Origin: Chryseobacterium daecheongense | Lineage (GTDB): Bacteria > Bacteroidota > Bacteroidia > Flavobacteriales > Weeksellaceae | DNA length: 64,000 nucleotides | Direction of reading: 5' to 3' | Assembly (NCBI RefSeq): GCF_003729955.1 | Contig: NZ_RJTX01000001.1 | Coordinates: 434,001-498,000, forward strand | Shown here: positions 16,977 to 24,780 of the stretch, piece after piece | Layout: every line of letters starts with the position of its first letter | How positions within the stretch are numbered: the first letter of the stretch is position 1 | Translations under genes and position numbers: made by a program | Notes under the pieces: model-generated | Database searches by the model: none | What the model was told of the DNA's origin: nothing | What the model saw: the letters and a program-made list of their open reading frames with translations, nothing else

Positions 16977-18389
16977 ATGAAGAGTTTAAACATCATAAAA
17001 GGAATAACGTTTTCGGTAGTAATTTTAGGTGCCATTTCCTCTTGTGCAACAAGAAAAGAATATGAAAGGCCTAAAAATGTAACAGACGAAAAACTTTTCC
17101 GTACAGATATGCTTCCTAAGGACAGTACCAATATGGCCAATATTTCTTGGAAAGAAATTTTTACTGATCCTATTCTTCAGGGGCATATTTCCAAAGCGCT
17201 GGACAATAATCTGGACATCAGAATTGCCTTACAGAGTATTTCATCTGCAGAAGCATATTTAAAGCAAAGTAAAGCTGCTTATCAGCCAACACTTTCCGTG
17301 GGACCGAATTATACATTTCAAACCCAATCCTTAAATACCCAATTCGGGCAGATTATCGGAGAAAGGAGATATGTGAATCAGTTCGATATCACTGCAAGTT
17401 TAGGTTGGGAGGCCGATCTTTGGGGGAGAATGAAATCCCAGGAAAAAGCACAGCTAGCTACTTATTTGGGAACTGTTGCGGCTCACAAAGCGGTAAAAAG
17501 TGATCTTGTTGCGTCCATCGCTTCTGCATATTATCAATTATTGACTTTCGATTCTCAAAAAAAGATCATTCAGGAGACGATTGATGTTCGTGAGAAAAAT
17601 CTCGAAACAACCAGAGCATTGAAACAAGCCGGAACTGTTACAGAAGTTGCTGTTCAGCAGAGTGAAGCTCTTGTTTACAATGCAAAATCTCTGTTGATTG
17701 ACATTGATACTCAGATTCAGTTATTGGAAAACACCATGAGTTTATTAATGGGAGAGCCTTCTCATTCAATCGAAAGATCAACTTTAGAAAGTCAGAAATT
17801 ACCTATCAATTTGGAATTGGGCTATCCAGCTCAATTATTGGCCAATCGTCCAGATGTAATGAGAGCAGAATATAACCTGATGAATGCTTTTGAATTGACC
17901 AATGCTGCTAAAGCTCAGTTTTATCCGACCTTGAAGATAACCGGAAGTGGAGGACTTCAATCGGTTGATATTGACCATCTATTCAGTGTGAATTCATTAT
18001 TTGCGAATGTTGTAGCCGGTTTAGCTCAACCCATTCTGAACAGAAGACAGATCAAAACCAATTATGAAGTAAGTCTTGCCAATCAGGAAACGGCTTATCT
18101 GAATTTCAGAAAAGCTGTTCTAACAGCCGGAAAAGAGGTTTCTGATGCGATAAGAGTGTTTTCCGTACAGGATTCTTTCATTGATTTGAAAAGAAAAGAG
18201 CTCGAATCTTATAAAAAGTCCGTTGATTATTCTCAGGAATTGGTCAACTACGGGATGGCAAACTACCTTGAAGTATTGAATGCGAGTGTCAACTCTTTGA
18301 ATGCAGAACTTAATATTTCCAATGCGGAATATAATAAAATGAAAGCTGCTATAGAGCTGTATCAGGCTTTAGGTGGCGGATGGAAATAA
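16977..18389 (+). CDS. Outer-membrane efflux lipoprotein, NodT/OprM family
   Basis: TolC-like channel completing the tripartite pump. The 470-residue product has a lipoprotein signal (MKSLNIIKGITFSVVILGAI, lipid Cys23 in ISSC) and two repeats of the outer-membrane efflux domain: the first starts around NISWKEIFTDPILQGHISKAL, the second around LANRPDVMRAEYNLMNAFEL, the hallmark NodT segment. Long periplasmic helices carry the Ala/Gln-rich pattern of the family. It is the last gene of the operon and is followed by a strong terminator. The 96-base spacer before it contains an inverted repeat but no promoter match. Confidence 0.93.
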   Translation: MKSLNIIKGITFSVVILGAISSCATRKEYERPKNVTDEKLFRTDMLPKDSTNMANISWKEIFTDPILQGHISKALDNNLDIRIALQSISSAEAYLKQSKAAYQPTLSVGPNYTFQTQSLNTQFGQIIGERRYVNQFDITASLGWEADLWGRMKSQEKAQLATYLGTVAAHKAVKSDLVASIASAYYQLLTFDSQKKIIQETIDVREKNLETTRALKQAGTVTEVAVQQSEALVYNAKSLLIDIDTQIQLLENTMSLLMGEPSHSIERSTLESQKLPINLELGYPAQLLANRPDVMRAEYNLMNAFELTNAAKAQFYPTLKITGSGGLQSVDIDHLFSVNSLFANVVAGLAQPILNRRQIKTNYEVSLANQETAYLNFRKAVLTAGKEVSDAIRVFSVQDSFIDLKRKELESYKKSVDYSQELVNYGMANYLEVLNASVNSLNAELNISNAEYNKMKAAIELYQALGGGWK

Positions 18390-18415
18390 TATTGTTATAT
18401 ATATTAATCTTGTGA

Positions 18416-18450
18416 AGCGTGTATTAAGTTTTTTAATGCACGCTTTTTTA
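18416..18450 (+). terminator. Terminator of the RND efflux operon
   Basis: AGCGTGTATTAA pairs with TTAATGCACGCT (one G-U pair, loop GTTTT), followed by six T residues. Confidence 0.8.
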
Positions 18451-18502
18451 TTGGATTGATATATTAATGATTTTCAGCAATTTAAATTAAAATAAAATTT
18501 TT

Positions 18503-18534
18503 CTTGTATTTATGTATTTAACTACGTAGTTTTG
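18503..18534 (+). promoter_or_regulatory. Promoter of the GNAT-MarR pair
   Basis: CTTG (18503-18506), a 20-base spacer and TAGTTTTG (18527-18534), an exact -7 match, 17 bases before the ATG. The -7 box overlaps a palindrome. Confidence 0.55.
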
Positions 18535-18537
18535 TAC
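18514..18537. promoter_or_regulatory. Predicted MarR operator over the -7 box
   Basis: AACTACGTAGTT (18520-18531) is a perfect 12-nt palindrome. The symmetry resumes further out as GTA (18514-18516) and TAC (18535-18537), giving a 24-base dyad of the size MarR dimers bind. It covers the -7 box of the operon whose second gene encodes a MarR regulator, so autorepression is likely. Confidence 0.6.
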
Positions 18538-18551
18538 TTAAAATAGATCGA

Positions 18552-19049
18552 ATGGAAATCAATTTTAAAAATATTGGCAATGAATATGCGGAACAGGTGA
18601 TTGATTTGATCCTGAATATTCAGCAGAAGGAATTCAATATTCCCATTAGCATCGATGATCAACCGGATCTTCAGCAAATTGAAAATTTCTATCTCAAAAA
18701 CGGAGGGAATTTCTGGGGAGCATTTCTGAATGGAGAACTTATCGGAACGATAGCATTAGTGAAATTTAGTGGAAGCCAAGGAGCCATCAGGAAAATGTTT
18801 GTGAAAAAAGAATTCAGAGGCAAAGAATTGAATATTGCTCAAAAACTATTGGAAATACTCATTTCTTACTGTTGTGCAAATGGTATAAAAGAGATATTTT
18901 TAGGCACCGTATCTGTTTTGGAAGCTGCCCAAAGGTTTTATGAACGTAACGGCTTTGCAAAAATAGATAAAGAAAAGCTTCCTGCCACATTTCCATTAAT
19001 GAATGCAGATACTATTTTTTATGCTTTGAATTTAAATGATACACCATGA
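18552..19049 (+). CDS. GNAT family N-acetyltransferase
   Basis: A 165-residue single-domain acetyltransferase. Motif A reads GAIRKMFVKKEFRGKELNIAQKLLEIL (about residues 76-102), with FRGKEL in the acetyl-CoA pyrophosphate loop; the usual G-x-G is replaced by G-K-E-L, a deviation also seen in other Bacteroidota members. The segment VLEAAQRFYERNGFAKI is the C-terminal motif B helix. Its stop overlaps the following MarR gene by four bases (ATGA), so the two are translationally coupled; the regulator may respond to the compound that this enzyme acetylates. The substrate is unknown. Confidence 0.82.
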   Translation: MEINFKNIGNEYAEQVIDLILNIQQKEFNIPISIDDQPDLQQIENFYLKNGGNFWGAFLNGELIGTIALVKFSGSQGAIRKMFVKKEFRGKELNIAQKLLEILISYCCANGIKEIFLGTVSVLEAAQRFYERNGFAKIDKEKLPATFPLMNADTIFYALNLNDTP

Positions 19050-19528
19050 ATATAATCAATGAATCAGGAATCCTGGCTCTCTCCACAAGACTGCAGCGGT
19101 TGAGTGAACAGCTTCGCAAAGATGGGGCCATGATCTATAAAGCCTTTGGAATTGATTTTGAGCCCAAATGGTTCCCCGTTATCTTTACCCTGCATCACAG
19201 AAATAAACTGGGAGTAGTGGAAATTGCCAATGAAATAGGGTACACCCATCCGTCTACAATAAGCCTGCTTAAAGAGTTAGAAAAGCAAGATCTTATTACT
19301 TCTGAAAAGGATCAGCATGATGAGCGCAAACGCCTGATTCAGCTTAGCCCGAAAGGAATAAAACTTGTGGAGCAAATGAAACCTGTTTGGGAACTGATGT
19401 CAAAAGTATTGGAAGAAATTGCCGATAATGAAAACCAATTATTGGCTGCTATTAATGAAGCTGAAGAAAAAATAGCAAATCAATCTTTTCTGCAAAGAGC
19501 TTTACAGATGAAAAAATCTATGGAATAA
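19046..19528 (+). CDS. MarR family transcriptional regulator
   Basis: A 160-residue winged-helix regulator. The DNA-binding part is LGVVEIANEIGYTHPSTISLL (helix-turn-helix, about residues 53-73) followed by the wing ITSEKDQHDERKRLIQLSPKG, with the canonical D-x-R wing residues. The flanking N- and C-terminal helices form the dimerisation domain. It is translationally coupled to the upstream acetyltransferase gene. The promoter of this pair carries a near-ideal palindrome on its -7 box, so autoregulation is the simplest model. A strong bidirectional terminator follows. Confidence 0.88.
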   Translation: MNIINESGILALSTRLQRLSEQLRKDGAMIYKAFGIDFEPKWFPVIFTLHHRNKLGVVEIANEIGYTHPSTISLLKELEKQDLITSEKDQHDERKRLIQLSPKGIKLVEQMKPVWELMSKVLEEIADNENQLLAAINEAEEKIANQSFLQRALQMKKSME

Positions 19529-19545
19529 TAAACTTTGACAATAAA

Positions 19546-19574
19546 AAAGCCTGTAAACTTAATTTACAGGCTTT
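19546..19574. terminator. Bidirectional terminator
   Basis: A perfect 12-bp stem, AAAGCCTGTAAA / TTTACAGGCTTT with loop CTTAA, has A and T runs on its two sides. It serves the MarR gene (plus) and the lipoprotein gene (minus). Confidence 0.85.
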
Positions 19575-19596
19575 CTTTATATTTTGTAAGAATTAA

Positions 19597-19974
19597 TTAC
19601 TCTTTTTCACCAGTCCAAGATCCGGATCTGTCCGGAGTAGGCACTGAATTTCTCCAGGTTCCGCTTCCTTTTTCATTATCTTCTTCCACTGTTAAAGTTC
19701 CTCTGAATTCTCCGTCAGCTGGAAGCCCGATTACCGCATTTAAATCTCCTGAAGTATCCAGATGACCTGAAATGTTATAATTTTCATTTGTGTCATCAGA
19801 ATGCATGGTTCCGGTTACTTTACCGTCGCTTGCTACTACAATATACCAGGTTCCTTTTTCGCTTCCTTCATATTTTCCGGACCAGGTTCCGATATAATCA
19901 TATATATTCTCTTCTTCTGAGCTACATCCGATGAATAAAAATGCCGTTAATAAAAGTAAAAAAAGTTTCTTCAT
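19597..19974 (-). CDS. Small surface-type lipoprotein
   Basis: A 125-residue lipoprotein: the signal MKKLFLLLLTAFLFIGC places the lipid on Cys17. The following SSEEEN is acidic, like the lipoprotein export signal that sends Bacteroidota lipoproteins to the cell surface, so surface display is inferred. The remainder is a beta-rich domain with repeating Gly/Thr strands (GTWSGKYEGSEKGTWYIVV, GKVTGTMHSDDTNENYNISG, GEFRGTLTVEEDNEKGSGTW), which could be a small barrel or lipocalin-like sandwich. I do not recognise a named family. It is transcribed alone, converging on the MarR gene. Confidence 0.72.
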   Translation of the reverse strand: MKKLFLLLLTAFLFIGCSSEEENIYDYIGTWSGKYEGSEKGTWYIVVASDGKVTGTMHSDDTNENYNISGHLDTSGDLNAVIGLPADGEFRGTLTVEEDNEKGSGTWRNSVPTPDRSGSWTGEKE

Positions 19975-20022
19975 AGTTTTATAGTCATTGATGAAATAAA
20001 GTTTCTAATAATCAAAAATCTG

Positions 20023-20096
20023 TGGAGAATACGGGGATCGAACCCGTCACCTTTAGACTGCCAGTCTAACGCTCTAGCCAGATGAGCTAATTCCCC
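20023..20096 (-). tRNA. tRNA-Ala (anticodon GGC)
   Basis: All arms fold. The acceptor GGGGAAT pairs with ATTCTCC (one G-U). The D arm is GCTC/GAGC, the anticodon stem TTAGA/TCTAA with loop CTGGCAG (anticodon GGC at 20060-20062), and the T arm ACGGG/CCCGT with loop TTCGATC. Discriminator base A; CCA is not encoded (ACA follows). Total length 74 nt. The anticodon reads GCC and GCU alanine codons. Confidence 0.95.
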
Positions 20097-20249
20097 ATTT
20101 TTCGTGCAGCATTTTCCGAAGCGCTACAAAAGTAAGTATTTAAACTACATGTGCAAACATTTTGTTGAATTTTATTTAACAGGAAAGCGAATTGTTTGTA
20201 TAATAATTATTTTTTTAAGAATACTTTACAGAAACATGAAAATTAAGTT

Positions 20250-20897
20250 TTAAACAAATCCCATATTCGTTATTTTTCCTTCTTTTTTAAAAACTACAAA
20301 GTGTAAAAGCAGATCATCACTGGAAAAATGCTGTTCAAAAGCAACTTCCTGTTGACCCCCGACAGTAATTTTCTCTTCAAAAACTTCTGCTGTATAATGA
20401 TCAAAATCTATTTTTAAAGTAATAATATCAACTTCATGAGCATTCAATTCTTTTCCCCAATAAAGATTCTTATTCCATAATCCTAAAGAAATCATCACAT
20501 GAGTTCCCGGATTGGGAATGCTGCCAAACTGAAATTTCTTTAAAAGCAATTTTCCTTTATCTGTAGAAAGTCCGTTCTGTACTGTTCTTTTACCTCTTCC
20601 TGAAATATGATCACAGTCTTTTATTTCTGTCATCAGCTTAGCAAACTTCTGATAGAGTAGAGGATCATCCGCTTCCTTGAGATAGGAATTCAAAGCCAGT
20701 CTTATTGTTTTCCCGATTTTGGAACAGTGCCCAAATTCTGAACTATTCTGCCTTACCTTCTCGTAAGCCGGATTTTTCTTAAATGCCGTTTTATTGAACC
20801 CGCTTTTTTTCCGAACCACATTCTTGCCGTTCAGTGTATAAAAAACAAGGTCTCCAACAGAACCTTTAAGTTGGATTAAGCTTTCATAAGTTGCCAT
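20250..20897 (-). CDS. Uncharacterised Bacteroidota protein, DUF6266-like
   Basis: A 215-residue soluble protein without signal peptide. The N-terminus (LIQLKGSVGDLVFYTLNGKNVVRKKSGF, residues 7-34) and the basic segment PAYEKVRQNSSEFGHCSKIGKTIRLAL match the style of a Bacteroidota-specific group (DUF6266 as I recall it) whose members start with a GxxGxLxFY motif and an arginine/lysine-rich helix. The second half is beta-rich. The function is unknown. It stands alone next to tRNA-Ala in a very A+T-rich region. The start at 20897 is supported by a -33/-7 promoter at 20914-20943. Confidence 0.65.
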   Translation of the reverse strand: MATYESLIQLKGSVGDLVFYTLNGKNVVRKKSGFNKTAFKKNPAYEKVRQNSSEFGHCSKIGKTIRLALNSYLKEADDPLLYQKFAKLMTEIKDCDHISGRGKRTVQNGLSTDKGKLLLKKFQFGSIPNPGTHVMISLGLWNKNLYWGKELNAHEVDIITLKIDFDHYTAEVFEEKITVGGQQEVAFEQHFSSDDLLLHFVVFKKEGKITNMGFV

Positions 20898-20913
20898 ACA
20901 TTTAAATTGGAAT

Positions 20914-20943
20914 CAAATATAATGATAATTAATTAAATACAAA
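20914..20943 (-). promoter_or_regulatory. Promoter of the DUF6266-like gene
   Basis: On the minus strand TTTG (20940-20943), an 18-base spacer and TATATTTG (20914-20921), both exact consensus matches, 16 bases before the ATG. Confidence 0.6.
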
Positions 20944-20960
20944 ATTTTAACATATATTTA

Positions 20961-20981
20961 TAGTATAGTTGTAGTATAGTT
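20961..20981 (+). repeat. Direct repeat TAGTATAGTT x2
   Basis: TAGTATAGTT occurs at 20961-20970 and again at 20972-20981, an 11-base period (one helical turn), 25 bases upstream of the -7 box of the NlpC/P60 gene. The phase suggests a same-face protein binding site. Confidence 0.4.
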
Positions 20982-21005
20982 TATATATAATTAAAATATA
21001 ATATG

Positions 21006-21013
21006 TATATTTG
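21006..21013 (+). promoter_or_regulatory. -7 element of the NlpC/P60 gene
   Basis: TATATTTG is an exact -7 match. It lies downstream of the in-frame ATG at 21003, which therefore cannot be the start; ATG 21051 is chosen. Confidence 0.5.
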
Positions 21014-21050
21014 TAAAACAATATGTTACTACATTAAAAATCAGTTCAAT

Positions 21051-21623
21051 ATGAAAGCGGCTTTCATTCAAAACACGAGAAGAATACACCAATTATCCGT
21101 TATTCTGATAGCGTCAACCATTATGGTTTCCTGCGGAAGTTCTAAAAACGCATCTGCTGCTAAAAGCAAAAGCTCTAAAACTGTTGCTAAATCAGAAAAC
21201 CTGAGAAAACTGGATTCAAAATTTGATGGAAAGGTTTCAGGCTCTATTAAAGATATTCTGAAAGATGCTGAAAAATATATTGGAACTCCTTACAAGTTCG
21301 GTGGCAACACTTCTTCAGGATTCGACTGTTCAGGTTTTACCGTGAAAGTCTTTGAGGAGAATGATCTGAAATTACCAAGAAGATCATCTGATCAGGCAGA
21401 AACAGGAAAGAACATCGATATAAAAGAGGTGAAACCGGGTGATCTTTTATTCTTTGCGACAGCTGGGGGAAGCAGAGTATCCCATGTAGGAATAGTTCAC
21501 GATATCGGAAGTGATGGTGAAGTCAAATTTATTCATGCATCCACTTCAAAGGGGGTTATTATTTCTTCTTTGAACGAAAAATACTGGAATAAAGCCTATC
21601 TCCATGCACAAAGAGTTTTGTGA
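21051..21623 (+). CDS. C40 family (NlpC/P60) peptidoglycan endopeptidase lipoprotein
   Basis: Cell-wall hydrolase cleaving stem-peptide bonds. The 190-residue product has a lipoprotein signal (MKAAFIQNTRRIHQLSVIL, lipid Cys28 in MVSC), a Ser/Lys-rich linker (about 29-60) and the NlpC/P60 domain starting at LKDAEKYIGTPYKFGG. The catalytic triad is visible: Cys93 in SSGFDCSGF, His145 in RVSHVGIVHD and His162 in KFIHAST. No binding domain such as LysM or SH3 is present. The gene is transcribed alone with its own -7 box and terminator. Confidence 0.92.
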   Translation: MKAAFIQNTRRIHQLSVILIASTIMVSCGSSKNASAAKSKSSKTVAKSENLRKLDSKFDGKVSGSIKDILKDAEKYIGTPYKFGGNTSSGFDCSGFTVKVFEENDLKLPRRSSDQAETGKNIDIKEVKPGDLLFFATAGGSRVSHVGIVHDIGSDGEVKFIHASTSKGVIISSLNEKYWNKAYLHAQRVL

Positions 21624-21683
21624 AATTCTTATTGAAGCAGAGACCGAAATTAGTATATAATACATACACATTTCTAAGGAATA

Positions 21684-21710
21684 AAAGGGCTGAAATGCTC
21701 TTTTTTTGGT
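21684..21710 (+). terminator. Terminator after the NlpC/P60 gene
   Basis: AAAGGGC pairs with GCTCTTT (one G-U) around TGAAAT, followed by a seven-T run. Confidence 0.65.
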
Positions 21711-21799
21711 TAATGAACAGTATAAATTGAGGCGATTGTTCTATTTTAATTAATATTCTGCGGATGTTAAGTTTAAAAAGGTTTTGCTGAAGTTTTTTG

Positions 21800-21807
21800 T
21801 ATCTTTG
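21800..21807 (+). promoter_or_regulatory. -7 element of dapD
   Basis: TATCTTTG is an exact -7 match 25 bases before the dapD ATG. The nearest TTTG (21783-21786) is only 13 bases upstream, shorter than usual. Confidence 0.5.
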
Positions 21808-21832
21808 GCGCGTATAATTTTAAACTAGAAAC

Positions 21833-22645
21833 ATGTCGTTACAGCAAACAATTGAAAACATTTGGGATAACAGAGATTTATTACAGAATGAAGACAGCCA
21901 GAAAGCCATCAGAGAAGTAATTTCTTTATTGGATTCAGGTGAGCTTCGTGTAGCAGAACCTACGGAAAACGGATGGCAGGTGAATGAGTGGGTAAAGAAA
22001 GCTGTAGTAATGTATTTCCCAATTCAGAAGATGGAAACTATTGAAGTAGGGCCGTTTGAATTTCATGACAAAATTCCTTTAAAAAGAAATTATGCAGAAA
22101 AAGGTGTGAGAGTTGTTCCTCATGCTATTGCCAGAGAAGGATCTTTCGTGGCTTCAGGAGTGATCATGATGCCTTCTTACGTAAACATCGGAGCTTATGT
22201 AGATTCAGGAACCATGGTAGATACTTGGGCTACAGTAGGAAGCTGTGCACAGATCGGTAAAAATGTTCACCTGAGTGGTGGTGTTGGTATCGGTGGTGTT
22301 TTAGAGCCATTACAGGCTGCTCCGGTAATCATTGAAGATGATTGCTTCATCGGTTCAAGATGTATTGTTGTAGAAGGAGTACACGTAGAAAAAGAAGCTG
22401 TTCTAGGAGCGAATGTTGTATTGACTGCTTCAACAAAAATTATTGACGTTACAGGAAGCGAACCGGTTGAGATCAAGGGAAGAGTACCTGCACGTTCAGT
22501 AGTGATTCCGGGAAGTTATACCAAACAATATCCTGCAGGAGAATATCAGGTCCCATGTGCTTTGATCATTGGTCAGAGAAAAGAATCTACCGATAAGAAA
22601 ACGTCTCTTAACGATGCTTTAAGAGACAATAACGTAGCTGTTTAA
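21833..22645 (+). CDS. dapD: Tetrahydrodipicolinate N-succinyltransferase
   Basis: Transfers succinyl from succinyl-CoA to tetrahydrodipicolinate in the diaminopimelate/lysine pathway, feeding peptidoglycan and lysine. The 270-residue length is standard. After the helical N-terminal domain (ending near WQVNEWVKKAVVMYF), the left-handed beta helix is shown by hexapeptide repeats such as VNIGAYVDSGTMVDTW, AQIGKNVHLSGGVGIGG and CFIGSRCIVVEGVHV. The C-terminus PCALIIGQRKESTDKKTSLN closes the active site. The glycan cluster follows after 28 bases and may be read from the same promoter. Confidence 0.96.
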   Translation: MSLQQTIENIWDNRDLLQNEDSQKAIREVISLLDSGELRVAEPTENGWQVNEWVKKAVVMYFPIQKMETIEVGPFEFHDKIPLKRNYAEKGVRVVPHAIAREGSFVASGVIMMPSYVNIGAYVDSGTMVDTWATVGSCAQIGKNVHLSGGVGIGGVLEPLQAAPVIIEDDCFIGSRCIVVEGVHVEKEAVLGANVVLTASTKIIDVTGSEPVEIKGRVPARSVVIPGSYTKQYPAGEYQVPCALIIGQRKESTDKKTSLNDALRDNNVAV

Positions 22646-22673
22646 GCCGATATCAACTAATACCCGTACAGTC

Positions 22674-23843
22674 TTGAAAGAAAAATTTTTAAAACTGATA
22701 GTAAACCCTAAATATATATTTGGGGTTTATCTTATTATATCCGTTGTGACGGCAATTTCCAAGTATTTCAGAGGAGATTATGCCATCAATAATTATCTGA
22801 TCTTTAAAAATGTATTCTTCAATACAATCCATCAGAAAAACTTATTTATCCATTATCCTGATCTGTATTTTGATCTGAATCATTACGGGATATTTTTCAG
22901 TTCACTCATCGCGGCTTTTGCCATTATGCCGGATTGGCTAGGTATTTCCCTGTGGAACTTAGCCAATACATTTCTTTTTGTGTATGCCATTTATAAACTC
23001 CCTTTTTCCGATAGTAAAAAAGCACTTTTTGGACTATTTTGCTTGCAGGAATACATTACTGCTGCTCTAAGCCTGCAGTTCAATGTGGCTTTAACAGGGC
23101 TTTTATTATTATCCGCCGTATACATTTACGAAAGGAAAGAAGTGAAATCAGCGACCGCAATATTGGTAGGAGTTTTTGTGAAAATTTATGGAATTGTAGG
23201 GCTTTCACAGTTTTTCTTTATTCAGAATAAAAAGAAGTTTATTCTTTCGGGAATTGCTATTGCAGTATTATTTTTTGTACTTCCTATGGCGTATTCCAGT
23301 CCACAGTTTGTGGTACAGAGTTATGCGGACTGGTATCATTCCATTATTGAAAAGAACAATGAAAATCAAGTATTGGGAAACATGCAGGATATATCATTGA
23401 TGGGATTTTTCAGAAGGATTTTGGGAGATGCTTCCATTTCCAACCTGGTATTTCTGGCAGTAGGATTACCTTTATTTGCATTACCATATATCAGAATGAA
23501 GCAATATAAAAACTATGCATTTCAATTGATGATTCTGGCTTCCACACTATTATTTTTAGTATTGTTCAGCTCAAGCTCGGAGTCTCCGACTTATATTATT
23601 GCAGTAGTAGGAGTAATGATCTGGTTTTTCCTGCAAAAAGAAAGAACTCCATTGAACATAGGCTTATTGGTTTTTGTCATTATTTTCACTTGTTTTTCCA
23701 CTTCGGATCTGTTTCCGAAATGGGTAAAACACGATTATATCATCAAATATTCTTTAAAAGCTGTACCTTGCATTGTGGTCTGGCTAAGAGTAGTGTATGA
23801 ACTTTTAACCAAAAATTTTGAAACAGATTACAGTCTGAAATAA
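22674..23843 (+). CDS. GT87-like polytopic glycosyltransferase (DUF2029 type)
   Basis: A 389-residue membrane protein with about 9-10 hydrophobic segments and the conserved early periplasmic loop (GDYAINNYLIFKNVFFN, then DLYFDLNHYGIFFSSL) characteristic of GT-C enzymes in family GT87, which use polyprenyl-phosphate sugars. The start codon is TTG at 22674: no ATG or GTG exists in frame between the dapD stop and this point, and the next ATG would remove the first two helices. It is the first gene of a four-gene glycan cluster and probably extends a lipid-linked glycan with a sugar supplied through the next gene's product. The precise sugar is unknown. Confidence 0.75.
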   Translation: MKEKFLKLIVNPKYIFGVYLIISVVTAISKYFRGDYAINNYLIFKNVFFNTIHQKNLFIHYPDLYFDLNHYGIFFSSLIAAFAIMPDWLGISLWNLANTFLFVYAIYKLPFSDSKKALFGLFCLQEYITAALSLQFNVALTGLLLLSAVYIYERKEVKSATAILVGVFVKIYGIVGLSQFFFIQNKKKFILSGIAIAVLFFVLPMAYSSPQFVVQSYADWYHSIIEKNNENQVLGNMQDISLMGFFRRILGDASISNLVFLAVGLPLFALPYIRMKQYKNYAFQLMILASTLLFLVLFSSSSESPTYIIAVVGVMIWFFLQKERTPLNIGLLVFVIIFTCFSTSDLFPKWVKHDYIIKYSLKAVPCIVVWLRVVYELLTKNFETDYSLK

Positions 23844-23848
23844 ATAAT

Positions 23849-24778
23849 ATGAAGAAAATTTCTATCGTCATTCCTGCCCATAACGAAGAAGGAAACGTTG
23901 CTTTGGTCCATGAAAAAATAAAAGAAGTTTTTTCCGGATTGAACAATTATGATTTTGAAATTATCTTCGTAAATGATGGAAGCCGGGATAATACCCAGCA
24001 AAAATTAGAAGAGCTTTCCGAACAGTTTGATGAAGTGAAATATATTGAATTTTCCAGGAATTTTGGGCATCAGCCGGCTGTAAAAGCAGGAATGGACCAT
24101 GCTCATGGAAATGCAGTGATCTCTATGGATGGAGACCTTCAACATCCGCCTGAACTTATTCCTGAAATGATCCAAAAATGGGAAGAGGGTTATGATGTGG
24201 TTTACACTATAAGAACTTATCCCAAAGAAATTTCCTATTTCAAGAGAAAAACTTCAGACTTCTTTTACAAACTATTATCCCATCTTTCCGATGTTAATCT
24301 AACCAAAGGCGGTGGCTCAGACTTCAGACTGTTGGATGCCAATGCAGTAGAAGTGATGAGAAACTTCAATGAGGATGATCTGTTTTTAAGAGGCTTAACC
24401 AGCTGGATGGGTTTCAAACAAACCGGAATCGAATTTACCGCAGCAGAAAGAGTAGCCGGAGAAAGCAGCTATAATCTAAAGAAAATGATCAAATTTGCGT
24501 TTACAGGAATTACGGCTTTCAGTGTAAAACCTTTGTATATTGCCGCTTATTTAGGATTTTTATTCTCAGGAATTTCAGTAGTCGGATATGCATTGTACGT
24601 CATTTATGCTTTTGTTGCCAAGACAGAAATTTCTGGTTGGGCATCATTGATTATGACGATTGTATTTTTCGGGGGGCTGCAATTGATTATTCTTGGAATT
24701 ATCGGAATGTACCTGGGGAAAATTTTCAAACAGGTAAAAGAAAGACCGAATTATATTATTAAAAATAAAAACTTTTAA
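23849..24778 (+). CDS. GT2 polyprenyl-phosphate glycosyltransferase (DPM1/GtrB type)
   Basis: Transfers a sugar from a nucleotide donor to a polyprenyl phosphate on the cytoplasmic face. The 309-residue product opens with the GT-A Rossmann start ISIVIPAHNEEGNV and shows FVNDGSRDNT and the D-x-D-type metal site in SMDGDLQHP (about residues 92-100). Two C-terminal transmembrane helices (about 230-255 and 265-290) are diagnostic of the GtrB/ArnC/DPM1 group. It lies five bases after the GT87 gene, and the pairing of a lipid-sugar maker with a GT-C acceptor enzyme supports a joint role. Confidence 0.88.
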   Translation: MKKISIVIPAHNEEGNVALVHEKIKEVFSGLNNYDFEIIFVNDGSRDNTQQKLEELSEQFDEVKYIEFSRNFGHQPAVKAGMDHAHGNAVISMDGDLQHPPELIPEMIQKWEEGYDVVYTIRTYPKEISYFKRKTSDFFYKLLSHLSDVNLTKGGGSDFRLLDANAVEVMRNFNEDDLFLRGLTSWMGFKQTGIEFTAAERVAGESSYNLKKMIKFAFTGITAFSVKPLYIAAYLGFLFSGISVVGYALYVIYAFVAKTEISGWASLIMTIVFFGGLQLIILGIIGMYLGKIFKQVKERPNYIIKNKNF

Positions 24779-24780
24779 AA

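Noticed and set aside
20023..20096. tRNA-Ala as an integration site
   Set aside because: No integrase gene, no repeat of the tRNA 3' end and no foreign-looking block were seen on either side.
21003..21050. ATG 21003 as start of the NlpC/P60 gene
   Set aside because: It lies upstream of the exact -7 box at 21006-21013, so it would not be transcribed, and the extension would precede the lipoprotein signal.
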